From positions 62,001-126,000 of the forward strand of contig JACCEN010000002.1 of assembly GCA_013416435.1 (NCBI GenBank): DNA of 64,000 bases. The letters are read 5' to 3'. Position numbers and translations under genes: made by a program. Positions within the stretch are counted from its first letter, which is position 1. Every line of letters begins with the position of its first letter. Shown one piece after another: positions 16,958-25,711 of this stretch. The stretch comes from Alcaligenaceae bacterium (GTDB taxonomy: Bacteria > Pseudomonadota > Gammaproteobacteria > Burkholderiales > Burkholderiaceae_B). The notes under the pieces are model-generated. The model saw only the letters and a list, made by a program, of their open reading frames with translations, was not told the DNA's origin and ran no database searches.

Positions 16958-18367
16958 ATGATTCGTTTCCTTATTCCGCGATCCTTGCATGCGCGCATGG
17001 TGCTGCTCACGCTGGGCACCATCCTGCTGGTTCAGGCGGCTACCTTTGCAACGGTTTCGCACTACCGCAAGAAGTTCAACGAGGAAGTGGCCGTCGAGCT
17101 GACGGCCACCACCATCCGCACCCTGCGTGCCGCCCTGGCCGAGATCCCCGCCGAACAGCGCGCGGGCTTCGTGCAGGTGGCGTCGCAGAATCAATGGCGT
17201 TTGTGGTCCCGGAGCCTGCCCTCCGACGCCAGTCTGGAAGAGCGTCGCCCTCCTCCAAAACACCGTCATGACCGGCCGTCCCGTCCGCCCAACGACATAC
17301 GCAACAACCTGCGCGCCTTCGTCGATGCGCTGAACAAGCGCCTGGACGACGATACGCGCGTCGCGCTTTCCCGCGGCCCCGAACCCAGGCTCTACATCTC
17401 GCTGCTGCCCAATCCTGAAATGGAAGACGGGCCCGCCAGCCGGGAATGGCTGGTCATCCGGCTGGACCGCATCGCCCCCCCGGTTTCCACGCCGATGATC
17501 GCCGTCTGGCTGGGCGGCATGGGGCTGCTTCTCCTGCTGTCCGCCGCTTTTTCGTGGCACATTACACGCCCTCTCACCCGCCTGGCCAGCGCCGCGGACC
17601 AATTGGCGGCCGGCCAGCCGCAACGCGTCACGCCGTCAGGCCCCACCGAAACACGCATACTGGGCGAGCGCTTCAACGCCATGCTGGACACCCTGGCCGA
17701 AGCCGACGCGGTGCACCGCACGCTGCTTGCTGGGCTTCCACATGACTTGAAGGGGCCGCTTTCGCGCATGTGGCTGCGCATAGAAATGCTGGACGACGCC
17801 CATTTCAAGGACGGCATGCGCAAGGACCTCCAGGACATGCAGCGCATGGTGGACCAGTTCATTGGCTTCGTCCGCGGCACGGATCGCGGCTCTTACCGCT
17901 TCGAACCGCTGCCGTTGAATGCCTGGCTCGAAGAACAGCTTGCCGCGTGGACCAGCACCGGCAGCGATGTGCGCTATATCGACGCCGGCCCGGCGGACGT
18001 GGTGCTGAATGCAGACAGGATGGCATTGAGCCGCCTGCTGGACAATCTCATCACCAATGCCTTCAACCATGGCAAGCCACCGGTGGAAGTCAAGCTGGAA
18101 GCCACCGCCGACGCCGCTCTCATCACGGTATCCGACCACGGCCCCGGCATCAGCGCGGAACGACGGGCGGAAGCGCTGCGCCCCTTCTCGCGCCTGGACG
18201 ACGCCCGCACCCGTACGGGGTCGGTGGGCCTGGGACTCGCGCTGGCCGAAGCCATCGTCCGCGCGCACGGCGGCAGCCTGGCTCTTGAAGACGCGGCGGC
18301 CGGCGGCTTGCAAGTCCGCGTCCGGTTGCCTCGTCCGGTAGGGGGTCAGACCCCATCCGGGGTCTGA
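16958..18367 (+). CDS. EnvZ-type sensor histidine kinase with repeat-encoded C-terminus
   Basis: A 469-residue membrane kinase. TM1 is at about residues 12-32, a periplasmic region runs to about 182, and TM2 (MIAVWLGGMGLLLLLSAAF) is at about 183-203. A HAMP domain and an H-box with the phospho-His in LAGLPHDLKGPLSRM (about residue 260) follow. The N-box NLITNAFNHGK is near 363 and the G-boxes DHGPGIS and VGLGLALAEA near 392 and 427. It pairs with the response regulator 3 nt upstream. The last residues (GGQTPSGV) come from a family A hairpin and the TGA stop lies inside it, so the original C-terminus was probably shorter, ending near RVRLPRPV. Confidence 0.9.
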   Translation: MIRFLIPRSLHARMVLLTLGTILLVQAATFATVSHYRKKFNEEVAVELTATTIRTLRAALAEIPAEQRAGFVQVASQNQWRLWSRSLPSDASLEERRPPPKHRHDRPSRPPNDIRNNLRAFVDALNKRLDDDTRVALSRGPEPRLYISLLPNPEMEDGPASREWLVIRLDRIAPPVSTPMIAVWLGGMGLLLLLSAAFSWHITRPLTRLASAADQLAAGQPQRVTPSGPTETRILGERFNAMLDTLAEADAVHRTLLAGLPHDLKGPLSRMWLRIEMLDDAHFKDGMRKDLQDMQRMVDQFIGFVRGTDRGSYRFEPLPLNAWLEEQLAAWTSTGSDVRYIDAGPADVVLNADRMALSRLLDNLITNAFNHGKPPVEVKLEATADAALITVSDHGPGISAERRAEALRPFSRLDDARTRTGSVGLGLALAEAIVRAHGGSLALEDAAAGGLQVRVRLPRPVGGQTPSGV

Positions 18368-18415
18368 TCCCGTATCCGCTTTTTTGGGGTCAGACCCCGT
18401 ACGGGGTCTGACCCC
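18342..18415. repeat. Family A hairpin repeats, 2 units
   Basis: Units at 18342-18371 and 18386-18415, between the convergent kinase and the cydB-like gene. In the first unit one arm has a C to T change (GATCCC), which still allows a G-U pair in the plus-strand transcript. The kinase stop codon lies in this arm. Confidence 0.9.
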
Positions 18416-18420
18416 TACCC

Positions 18421-19470
18421 TCAACCCGCATATTCAGGCGGCGACGGCGGGATGGACAGGCCGAACATGCGCCGGTACACCCATATGTTGAAGATCAGGG
18501 CGACCGGCAGCGCGATGATGGCGCCCGAAAGGATGAGCCTCAAGGAGCCTACCGATGCGGCCGCATCCCAGATGGTGACGTCGTCCAGCACCAGGTAAGG
18601 GAAGAAGCTATAGCCCAGGCCGCCCAGTACAGCCAGAAAGATCAGCAGGGTCAGGACGAAGGGCAGCGCCGTGGTCCGATAGCTGCGGTTGATCATGCGC
18701 TGCAGGCACATTTCAATGGAGACGAAGCTCAGCAGTATGGCGCCCCACAATACGGCGATCTTGTGCCAGCGCGGCCCGTCGCTCCATTTCAGGAAGACAC
18801 CCGGATTGTCGAATGCCAGGACCACCGATACCGCTACCGCTCCGGCGGCCGCCCAGCGCACCGCCCTGCGCCCCCACATCACGGCCCGCGCGCGCAGCTC
18901 TCCGGCCACCCGCATGATCAGCCACGCCGCGCCCAATAGGCAATAGGCGGCGACCGCACAGCAACCGACGAACAAGGTGAACCACAGATAACCCGGCCGC
19001 GACTGATAGGTCACCACCACCTGCGCCAACAGGAGGCCATGCGCAAACGCCGTCATGAGCGACCCAATCGCAAACCCCGTCAGCCAGCGCTCCTGCAGCT
19101 CCTTGTGGGCACGAAGACGCATCTCGAACGACACCGAACGGAGCAGAACGCCCAGGGCCAGCAGGCACATCGGCAGATACAGCGCGCTCATGACACGGCC
19201 CCATGCATTGGGGAAGGCCGTGACGAACAAGCCCATGCCCAGAAACAGCCAGAACTCGTTCGCATCGCGCCAGGGGCTGAGCAGCGACAGCATGCGGGGG
19301 CGCAGTTCCCGCGGCGCGAACAGCACGAGACAGCCCACGCCAATGTCGAAACCATCGAGCACCGTTCCGGCGACGACGATCCCATAGAAGAGCGCCATGA
19401 AGACCAGCGGCATCCAGAACGATGGATCCTGGGCGCCAAGACCCAGCGCCACGGCAAGCGAATCGATCAT
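18421..19470 (-). CDS. Cytochrome bd-type oxidase subunit II-like protein (CydB family)
   Basis: A 349-residue polytopic membrane protein. Family marks include VLDGFDIGVGCLVLF (about residues 37-51), SPWRDANEFWLFLGMGLF (about residues 65-82), a conserved acidic/Arg pair in VSFEMRLRAHKE, and the C-terminal WDAAASVGSLRL and WVYRRMFG. In CydB this subunit carries no haem and forms a pseudo-twofold dimer with CydA. The start overlaps the subunit I stop by 4 nt (ATGA), so the two are translationally coupled. No small CydX/CydZ-like gene was seen after it: a family A repeat block follows the stop. Confidence 0.82.
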   Translation of the reverse strand: MIDSLAVALGLGAQDPSFWMPLVFMALFYGIVVAGTVLDGFDIGVGCLVLFAPRELRPRMLSLLSPWRDANEFWLFLGMGLFVTAFPNAWGRVMSALYLPMCLLALGVLLRSVSFEMRLRAHKELQERWLTGFAIGSLMTAFAHGLLLAQVVVTYQSRPGYLWFTLFVGCCAVAAYCLLGAAWLIMRVAGELRARAVMWGRRAVRWAAAGAVAVSVVLAFDNPGVFLKWSDGPRWHKIAVLWGAILLSFVSIEMCLQRMINRSYRTTALPFVLTLLIFLAVLGGLGYSFFPYLVLDDVTIWDAAASVGSLRLILSGAIIALPVALIFNIWVYRRMFGLSIPPSPPEYAG

Positions 19471-20807
19471 GCCCGCCCCCTGTGCCGCGCGACCGGCACG
19501 ACGCCGTAGCGCACGATATGCCGCAGCATCTGAAAGAAGCCAGCCAGGAAAAGCATGTAAAAACAGAGGTATGCCAGGCAGCCGACCAGCACAATGTCGA
19601 ACGCCGTATCGCCGGTGACCTCACTGACGGTGATCGTTCCGGTGACGACGTAGGGGAAAGAGCCGAAAAATACATATGCCGCGCCCCCAAGCAGCATGGA
19701 CCATCCGGAAAAGCTCATGGCGATGAGCGCGCGGCGCCAGCCCCGCGACAGCGCGCCCGGATCGTAATCGCGCCGCCTTCCGCGCAGCAGCGTGATCATC
19801 GCGACGAAAAGCATGAGCAGGCCCGTGAGCACCGCGAGACGGTATGACCAGAAGGTGACGGCCACCGGCGGCGCCATGCTTGCGAACTGATCCAGGCCCC
19901 GAAAGCCGCCGTTCTTGTCCCGGGCCAGCCAATAACCCGAAGCGTCGCGCCAGAACGGGCTCTTGTGCCCCGCCCGCTCTTCTTCGCCGGACGAGTCGAA
20001 GAGCGCCACCCGGGGCGACCCGCCGCTATGCCAATAACCCGACACCGCCGCAGCCTTGGCCGGCTGATACCGGGCGGTCATGCCGCCCGCGCCCGCCGCC
20101 AATACGGCCTGCAGCACGATGCTGACGCCCGCCAGCCAGACCGCCGTCTTGAACACCAGGCGCCCGCTGTCGTCCACCGGACGCCTCAAGGTTTGCAAGG
20201 CAATGATGCCCAGCATCAGAAACGCGACGGCCAACAGGCTGGTCAGCACGAACAGGCCCGCATACCACGGCAAGGCAGGATTGAAAATGATCTGCGCCCA
20301 GTCGATCACCCAGTACCTGTCGTCCAGGATGCGGGCGCCGGTCGGGACGTGCATCCACGAGAGCAGGGCCAGCATCCAGAACGAGGACGCGGTCACGCCC
20401 GCCGCGACCATGAATACCACCAGGGCGTGCAGCCTTTCGGACAGATGCCGCTGCCCGAACAGCATGGCGCCCAGGAAACAGGACTTGAAGATGAATGTCG
20501 ACAGAATGCCCGCCGCCAGCAGAGGGCCCGCGACATCGCCGATTTTTTCCATCAGCGTGGGCCAGAGTCCGCCCAGCTGTATCAGCACCGGCATGCAGGC
20601 GGCAAAGCTGAGTACGAAAGCCAGGGCGAATACCCGCACCCAAAAACGATAGGCGGCCGTCCACGCGGCATGGTCGCGTCCGAATGCGCGCAGCTTGAAG
20701 TACAGCAGGACCCAGGCCAGGCCCAGCTCTATGACAAGAAACATCAGCATGAAGCCAAGGCTGGCAAAGAACTGGATTTGTGATAGCCACAATGTCGAGT
20801 ACGTCAT
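19467..20807 (-). CDS. Cytochrome bd-type subunit I-like protein (CydA family) lacking canonical haem ligands
   Basis: A 446-residue polytopic protein from the ATG at 20807. Homology to CydA is clear from LSQIQFFASL (residues 8-17), GDVAGPLLAAGILSTFIFKS (about 87-106), and a short Q-loop with QPAKAAAVSGYW, which keeps the quinone-site Lys. By hand alignment with E. coli CydA, however, His19 is Met20, Glu99 is Gly, Glu107 is Lys, His186 is Leu, Met393 is Ala, Glu445 is Leu, Q-loop Glu257 is Ser, and the GRQPW motif is absent. It therefore probably cannot bind haems b558, b595 or d in the usual way. It pairs with the CydB-like gene by a 4-nt overlap and diverges from glnS. Function unknown; possibly a quinone-linked membrane protein. 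Confidence 0.8.
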   Translation of the reverse strand: MTYSTLWLSQIQFFASLGFMLMFLVIELGLAWVLLYFKLRAFGRDHAAWTAAYRFWVRVFALAFVLSFAACMPVLIQLGGLWPTLMEKIGDVAGPLLAAGILSTFIFKSCFLGAMLFGQRHLSERLHALVVFMVAAGVTASSFWMLALLSWMHVPTGARILDDRYWVIDWAQIIFNPALPWYAGLFVLTSLLAVAFLMLGIIALQTLRRPVDDSGRLVFKTAVWLAGVSIVLQAVLAAGAGGMTARYQPAKAAAVSGYWHSGGSPRVALFDSSGEEERAGHKSPFWRDASGYWLARDKNGGFRGLDQFASMAPPVAVTFWSYRLAVLTGLLMLFVAMITLLRGRRRDYDPGALSRGWRRALIAMSFSGWSMLLGGAAYVFFGSFPYVVTGTITVSEVTGDTAFDIVLVGCLAYLCFYMLFLAGFFQMLRHIVRYGVVPVARHRGRA

Positions 20808-20919
20808 AATGAGCGCTAGTTTAGAGCCAGTTCGCCATTTGTAAACCGTCCAGGCAGGCAAATACCGGCGAACGTGGCAAAATGCTTACTTCACTCGACA
20901 TTCTGTTTCTTATATCGTA

Positions 20920-22686
20920 ATGACCTCAGTGCCCACCCCAGCTCCGGTATCCAATTTCCTGCGCACCATTATTGATAACGACCTCGCCCAGGGCCGCTAC
21001 GCGGAAAAGCGCTGGGCAGGCAAGCCGGGACCGGCCTCCGTGCAACAGCAAGGCGACATCGACACCGCGCGCATCCGCACGCGCTTTCCTCCGGAACCCA
21101 ATGGCTACCTGCACATCGGCCATGCCAAAAGCATATGCCTGAATTTCGGCCTCGCCCGCGACTACCAGGGCGCCTGCCACCTGCGCTTCGATGACACCAA
21201 TCCGGAAAAGGAAGAAGACGAGTACGTCAACGCCATCATCGACATGGTGAAGTGGCTGGGTTTCGACTGGACCAACGGCGACGAGAACAACTGCTATTTC
21301 GCCAGTGACTACTTCGAATACATGTACCAGTTCGCCGAAGCGCTCGTCCAGGCAGACTTGGCCTATGTCGACGAACAAAACGCGGACGAAATGCGCGCCA
21401 CGCGCGGCACGCTGACGGAAAAAGGCACGGACTCGCCATGGCGCAACCGACCGGTCGATGAGTCGCTGAGGCTGCTGCGCGAAATGCGGGCCGGCAAGCA
21501 TCCCGATGGCAGCATGGCGCTGCGCGCCAAGATCGACATGGGTTCGCCCAATATCAATATGCGCGATCCGGTGCTGTACCGGATCCGTCATGTCGCGCAC
21601 CACCGCACCGGCGACGCCTGGTGCATCTACCCCATGTATTCGTGGGCGCATCCGGTCGAGGATGCGCTGGAAAGCATTTCCCACAGCATCTGCACGCTGG
21701 AATTCGAAGACCAGCGGCCGTTCTATGACTGGATACTGAATCACCTGGCCGATCTGGGACAGCTATCGCGTCCCCTTCCGCAACAGTATGAATTCGCCCG
21801 CCTTAACTTGTCCTATGTGGTGACCAGCAAACGCAAGCTGCTGCAATTGGTCCGCGAAGGCCATGTCGACGGCTGGGACGATCCACGGCTTCCTACCCTG
21901 GCCGGCCTGCGCCGCAGGGGCTACACGCCGTCTTCCATACGGCTTTTCTGCGAGCGCCTGGGGGTGTCCAAGGCCGATTCCCGTATCGACTACAGCATTC
22001 TGGAACAGGCCTTGCGCGACGACCTCGATCCCAAGGCTCCGCGCACGGTCGCCGTGCTCGATCCCATCAAGCTGGTGCTGACCAACTACCCGGAAGGCCA
22101 ATCCGAATCCTGCCAGGCCCCCCGCAATCCGCATGACCCCGATGCCGGCCAGCGCGAGTTCCCCCTTACCCGGGAACTCTGGATAGAGCGCGACGATTTC
22201 CGCGAAGAAGCGCCCAAGAAGTACTTCCGGCTCTTCCCCGGCAACACGGTGCGCCTGAAGTATGCCTACATCGTCCGGTGCACGGGCTGCGTGAAGGACG
22301 ACGACGGCAACATCGTGGAAGTCCATGCGGAATACCTCCCGGACACCAAAAGCGGCACACCCGGCGCGGACTCGGTGAAGGTCAAGGGCAACATCACCTG
22401 GGTCAGCGCCGAGCACGCCGTGCCGGCCGAAATCCGACTGTACGACCGCCTGTTCACTGATGCCCATCCCGACGGCGGCGACAAAGACTTCCTTGCCGCC
22501 ATCAATCCCGATTCTCGGAAGGTCGTCCAGGGCTGGCTCGAACCCGGCACGCTCGCCGAGCCCGGCAACTCCTGGCAGTTCGAACGCCTGGGCTATTTCG
22601 TTGCGGATCGCGAAACCTCCACGGCATCCAAGCCGGTCATCAACCGCAGCACCACCCTCAAGGATTCCTGGGCTCAGCAAAAATAA
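20920..22686 (+). CDS. glnS: Glutaminyl-tRNA synthetase
   Basis: A 588-residue class I synthetase that charges tRNA-Gln directly. The HIGH motif is in [20 protein letters not shown] (about residues 53-72) and the KMSKS-equivalent is [12 protein letters not shown] (about residue 303). The C-terminal anticodon-binding beta-barrel domains run from about residue 350. Length is close to the E. coli enzyme (554) with a slightly longer N-terminus. It is divergent from the cydA-like gene and 37 nt upstream of minC. Confidence 0.96.
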   Translation: MTSVPTPAPVSNFLRTIIDNDLAQGRYAEKRWAGKPGPASVQQQGDIDTARIRTRFPPEPNGYLHIGHAKSICLNFGLARDYQGACHLRFDDTNPEKEEDEYVNAIIDMVKWLGFDWTNGDENNCYFASDYFEYMYQFAEALVQADLAYVDEQNADEMRATRGTLTEKGTDSPWRNRPVDESLRLLREMRAGKHPDGSMALRAKIDMGSPNINMRDPVLYRIRHVAHHRTGDAWCIYPMYSWAHPVEDALESISHSICTLEFEDQRPFYDWILNHLADLGQLSRPLPQQYEFARLNLSYVVTSKRKLLQLVREGHVDGWDDPRLPTLAGLRRRGYTPSSIRLFCERLGVSKADSRIDYSILEQALRDDLDPKAPRTVAVLDPIKLVLTNYPEGQSESCQAPRNPHDPDAGQREFPLTRELWIERDDFREEAPKKYFRLFPGNTVRLKYAYIVRCTGCVKDDDGNIVEVHAEYLPDTKSGTPGADSVKVKGNITWVSAEHAVPAEIRLYDRLFTDAHPDGGDKDFLAAINPDSRKVVQGWLEPGTLAEPGNSWQFERLGYFVADRETSTASKPVINRSTTLKDSWAQQK

Positions 22687-22723
22687 ACCCGGAACATGTA
22701 ATTTTTATTTGCGAATCAGATCA

Positions 22724-23515
22724 GTGAGCGACTCTTCCACCCACCGCAAAAGCCAGCTGGCGCTCGATTTCAAAAGCGCCACTCTATACGCCGTCCGCGT
22801 CGTGCTGCACAGTCACGAAACCGAAGCGCTGACGGCAGCCCTGGCGCAACGAATGAAGGACGCCGGTGCTTTTTTCGAGAACGAACCTGTGGTCCTCGAC
22901 GCCGGCAAGCTGGACCAGCCGGTCGACTGGGGCGCGCTCGTCCAGGCGCTGAAGGCGCACAAGCTGCACCCTGTCGGCGTGGTCGCGCCCGAATCCATGC
23001 TGGACGACGCCTTGGCGCATGGCCTGCCCGCGGTCGATCTGTCCAGCCCTACCCCTCGCCCTGCGAGCACGCCCGCGCCCGACAAAGACGTTCCGGTGGT
23101 GGCGCCGCCCGCCGCCGAAGATGCGGCCCCCGCGCCCAAGGCCAAGCCGGCGCCGTCCGGCGCACCGGCGGAACCCGCCCCGGCGGCCATGGTCATCAAC
23201 CGGCCGCTGCGTTCCGGCCAGCGCATCTACGCCCGCAATACCGACCTGATCGTGATCGGCGTGGTAAGCCAGGGCGCGGAAGTCATTGCCGACGGCAACA
23301 TCCACGTATATGGTCCGCTGCGCGGCAAAGCGATGGCCGGCGCACGCGGCGACACGAGTGCGCGCATCTTCACGACGCAGCTCGACCCGGAACTCCTGGC
23401 CATTGCCGGCGTCTACCGCGTCATCGAAACCCAGCTCGATGGTTCCCTGCGCAACCGGCCGACCATCGTGCATCTTGAAGACGACACACTGAAGCTGACG
23501 CCGCTGGGCGGCTAG
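22724..23515 (+). CDS. minC: Septum site-determining protein MinC
   Basis: A 263-residue FtsZ inhibitor. The N-terminal FtsZ-acting domain (residues about 1-105) and the C-terminal beta-helix that binds MinD (from about 160; [20 protein letters not shown], then [17 protein letters not shown]) are joined by a Pro/Ala-rich linker. The start is taken as GTG at 22724 ([10 protein letters not shown]), since upstream in-frame codons overlap glnS. minD follows after 114 nt; a weak 5-bp GC hairpin with CTTTT at about 23552-23569 lies in that gap and could attenuate. Confidence 0.93.
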   Translation: MSDSSTHRKSQLALDFKSATLYAVRVVLHSHETEALTAALAQRMKDAGAFFENEPVVLDAGKLDQPVDWGALVQALKAHKLHPVGVVAPESMLDDALAHGLPAVDLSSPTPRPASTPAPDKDVPVVAPPAAEDAAPAPKAKPAPSGAPAEPAPAAMVINRPLRSGQRIYARNTDLIVIGVVSQGAEVIADGNIHVYGPLRGKAMAGARGDTSARIFTTQLDPELLAIAGVYRVIETQLDGSLRNRPTIVHLEDDTLKLTPLGG

Positions 23516-23629
23516 CAGATAATATTTGTTGCGAAGCAGCACCGGAAATGCCGCCGGCTTCGGCGCTTTTGTAGCCGTTATGCATTACGATTACGTGATT
23601 TACCAAAAACCATAAGGAACTCTATCGTC

Positions 23630-24445
23630 ATGGCGCGAATTGTTGTGGTGACCTCCGGCAAAGGCGGGGTGGGGAAAACGACCACCAGTGCAAGCTTCTC
23701 TTCAGGATTGGCAATGCGCGGCCACAAGACCGTGGTCATTGACTTCGACGTGGGGCTGCGCAATCTTGACCTGATCATGGGCTGCGAACGCCGCGTCGTC
23801 TATGATTTCGTGAATGTCATCCAGGGGGAAGCCTCGCTCAATCAGGCCTTGATACGCGACAAGCAACTGGAAAACCTGTTCATTCTTCCCGCATCCCAAA
23901 CGCGCGACAAGGATGCCCTCACCCGTGAGGGCGTAGAAAAAGTCCTGAAGGACCTGGGCGAGATGGGTTTCGAGTATATCGTGTGCGATTCCCCGGCCGG
24001 CATCGAAACCGGCGCGCTCATGGCGTCGTACTTCGCCGACGACGCGCTGGTCGTCACCAACCCCGAAGTCTCTTCGGTGCGGGATTCCGATCGCATCCTC
24101 GGCATCCTGTCCGCCAAGTCGCGCCGCGCCGAAAAAGGCGAGGAACCGATCAAGGAGTATCTGCTGCTTACGCGCTACAACCCCAAGCGCGTCGCCGAAG
24201 GCGAAATGCTGTCGCTCAAGGACATCGAGGACATCTTGCGGATCAAACTGATCGGCGTCATTCCAGAATCGGAGTCCGTCTTGCAAGCATCCAACCAGGG
24301 CATACCGGCCATCCATCTGCGCGATACCGACGTCGCCGTGGCCTATATGGACGTCATAGACCGCTACCTCGGCGAAGACAAGCCCCTGAAGTTCGTCGAC
24401 TACGAAAAACCCGGCCTCTTCAAGCGCTTGTTCGGAGGGAAATAA
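23630..24445 (+). CDS. minD: Septum site-determining ATPase MinD
   Basis: A 271-residue deviant Walker ATPase that recruits MinC to the membrane and oscillates with MinE. The deviant Walker A motif [15 protein letters not shown] is at residues about 9-23, with [14 protein letters not shown] and CDSPAGIE as further nucleotide-site motifs. The amphipathic membrane-targeting helix is the C-terminal [11 protein letters not shown]. An AAGGA ribosome-binding site precedes the ATG. minE begins 1 nt after the stop. Confidence 0.97.
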   Translation: MARIVVVTSGKGGVGKTTTSASFSSGLAMRGHKTVVIDFDVGLRNLDLIMGCERRVVYDFVNVIQGEASLNQALIRDKQLENLFILPASQTRDKDALTREGVEKVLKDLGEMGFEYIVCDSPAGIETGALMASYFADDALVVTNPEVSSVRDSDRILGILSAKSRRAEKGEEPIKEYLLLTRYNPKRVAEGEMLSLKDIEDILRIKLIGVIPESESVLQASNQGIPAIHLRDTDVAVAYMDVIDRYLGEDKPLKFVDYEKPGLFKRLFGGK

Positions 24446-24446
24446 T

Positions 24447-24713
24447 ATGTCCTTCCTGTCATTCCTTCGCGGACAAAAGAAAACCTCGGCAAGCGTCGCC
24501 CGCGACCGTTTGCAGCTCATCCTCATCAATGAACGCGGCGACGGCGTAGCACCCGACTACCTGCCCCGTCTTCAAAAAGAACTGGTCGAGGTCATTTCCC
24601 GATACGTCAAGATCAATCCTGACGACATCAAAGTCAACCTGGAACGCCAGGACTCTCTGGAAATCCTGGAAGTCAAAATCGAAATGCCGCAACCAGAAGG
24701 GCGCTCGGCGTAA
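24447..24713 (+). CDS. minE: Cell division topological specificity factor MinE
   Basis: An 88-residue protein. The N-terminal membrane-targeting stretch [12 protein letters not shown] and the anti-MinCD helix ([15 protein letters not shown], about residues 17-31) precede the dimerisation domain ([20 protein letters not shown]). It stimulates MinD ATPase and sets the pole-to-pole oscillation. It directly follows minD, completing minCDE in the common order. Confidence 0.96.
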   Translation: MSFLSFLRGQKKTSASVARDRLQLILINERGDGVAPDYLPRLQKELVEVISRYVKINPDDIKVNLERQDSLEILEVKIEMPQPEGRSA

Positions 24714-24744
24714 AAAAACCGTGCCGGGCCTCAGCCCGCACGGT
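24712..24744 (-). terminator. Rho-independent terminator of the glycine-zipper lipoprotein gene
   Basis: Stem ACCGTGC / GCACGGT extended by GGGC / GCCC with one bulged C and a 4-nt loop (24718-24744), followed on the minus strand by seven U (24712-24718). On the plus strand there is no T-run, so it ends minus-strand transcripts best, but it may also stop minCDE transcripts. Confidence 0.75.
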
Positions 24745-24802
24745 CTCCGGCTTCCGCGCGCCGGCGTCTTACGCAAGCGCGCCCGCAGCGGCAATGGCCG
24801 CT

Positions 24803-25030
24803 TTACCGATTCTTGCCGACTTGGTCCCCGATGACGCCGCCTATCGCCGCGCCACCCACGGTGCCCAGCACGCCGCCGCCCGTCACTACCGCGCCGGCGA
24901 CACCGCCGAGCCCTGCGCCGGTCACCGCACTTTTCTGGCGATGGCTCATGTTGTCCCAGGATGAACACCCAGCCATGGCCACGGCCAACACACCCACAGC
25001 ACCCAGTTTTGCCAAAGTCGTCGATTTCAT
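24803..25030 (-). CDS. Glycine-zipper outer-membrane lipoprotein (OsmB-like)
   Basis: A 75-residue lipoprotein. A hydrophobic signal peptide ends in the lipobox VAMAGC with the acylated Cys at residue 22. After SSWDNMSHRQKSA comes a glycine zipper (GAGLGGVAGAVVTGGG, then GTVGGAAIGGVIGDQVG) of the type seen in OsmB and related small lipoproteins. The role is probably structural or stress-related in the envelope; no specific function is established. It has its own terminator downstream. Confidence 0.8.
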   Translation of the reverse strand: MKSTTLAKLGAVGVLAVAMAGCSSWDNMSHRQKSAVTGAGLGGVAGAVVTGGGVLGTVGGAAIGGVIGDQVGKNR

Positions 25031-25134
25031 TTTTTACCTCCGTAAAACAAACACGTCAGGTTCAAAGTAGCCGAAATCCTGTTTCATAATCAACACGCAA
25101 CAGGAAAGGCTTGTGAGAGCGCGCAACAAATGTA

Positions 25135-25689
25135 TCAGCCAGGCATGCCATTTGCTTTGACGAGTGCCAATACATCCTTGAAATGGGGATGCGCATTGGA
25201 TTCGAGCCATTCGAACATCGCCATTTCGGCACTGATGGCCTCCAGCCCGTAATGGCGCCAGCGAGCGCATGCGGCCCTGAAGTCGCTATCGCGCCGCGAC
25301 CCGACACAATCGGTGACGAGTATCGGCGACAGCCCCATTCTGGCCAGCCCCATGCCTGTTTGTAACACGCATACGTGAGCCTCGGTACCAATTAACAACA
25401 CGTCATGCCTGCCTCGTGGAAGCTCCGCGAGGAAGCCGTGTTCCCGCGTGGCGTCGAAATGCGACTTCTGGACGACATGATCCACCCAGGGGCGCAATGC
25501 ATCGACCGTCTGGCCGATTTTGTCGGAACAATGCTCGGTGGCCACCACGGGCACGCCCAGCAACTGGGCCGCCTGCGCCAGGCGAGCCGCACGCGCGACC
25601 ACTTGCTCGTGATCGTGGATGGCGGGAACCAGGGCCGCCTGCATATCGACGACCAGCAACATCGAATCGTGTGTGCTCAAAGCATGCAT
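25135..25689 (-). CDS. Isochorismatase-family cysteine hydrolase (YcaC-like)
   Basis: A 184-residue alpha/beta hydrolase-like protein. The catalytic triad of the family is visible: Asp in LLVVDMQAAL (about residue 15), Lys in VQKSHFDA (about 75), and Cys in TEAHVCVLQTGM (about 107). Substrates in the family range from isochorismate to nicotinamide and N-carbamoyl compounds, so none is assigned. The start codon ATG at 25689 is 22 nt from the ettA stop on the same strand, so ettA and this gene probably form an operon. Confidence 0.82.
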   Translation of the reverse strand: MHALSTHDSMLLVVDMQAALVPAIHDHEQVVARAARLAQAAQLLGVPVVATEHCSDKIGQTVDALRPWVDHVVQKSHFDATREHGFLAELPRGRHDVLLIGTEAHVCVLQTGMGLARMGLSPILVTDCVGSRRDSDFRAACARWRHYGLEAISAEMAMFEWLESNAHPHFKDVLALVKANGMPG

Positions 25690-25711
25690 GGCGGCGTCCT
25701 CCGGAATGGAT

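Noticed and set aside
23552-23569. Terminator between minC and minD
   Set aside because: Only a 5-bp stem with four T; too weak to call, and minCDE are normally co-transcribed.
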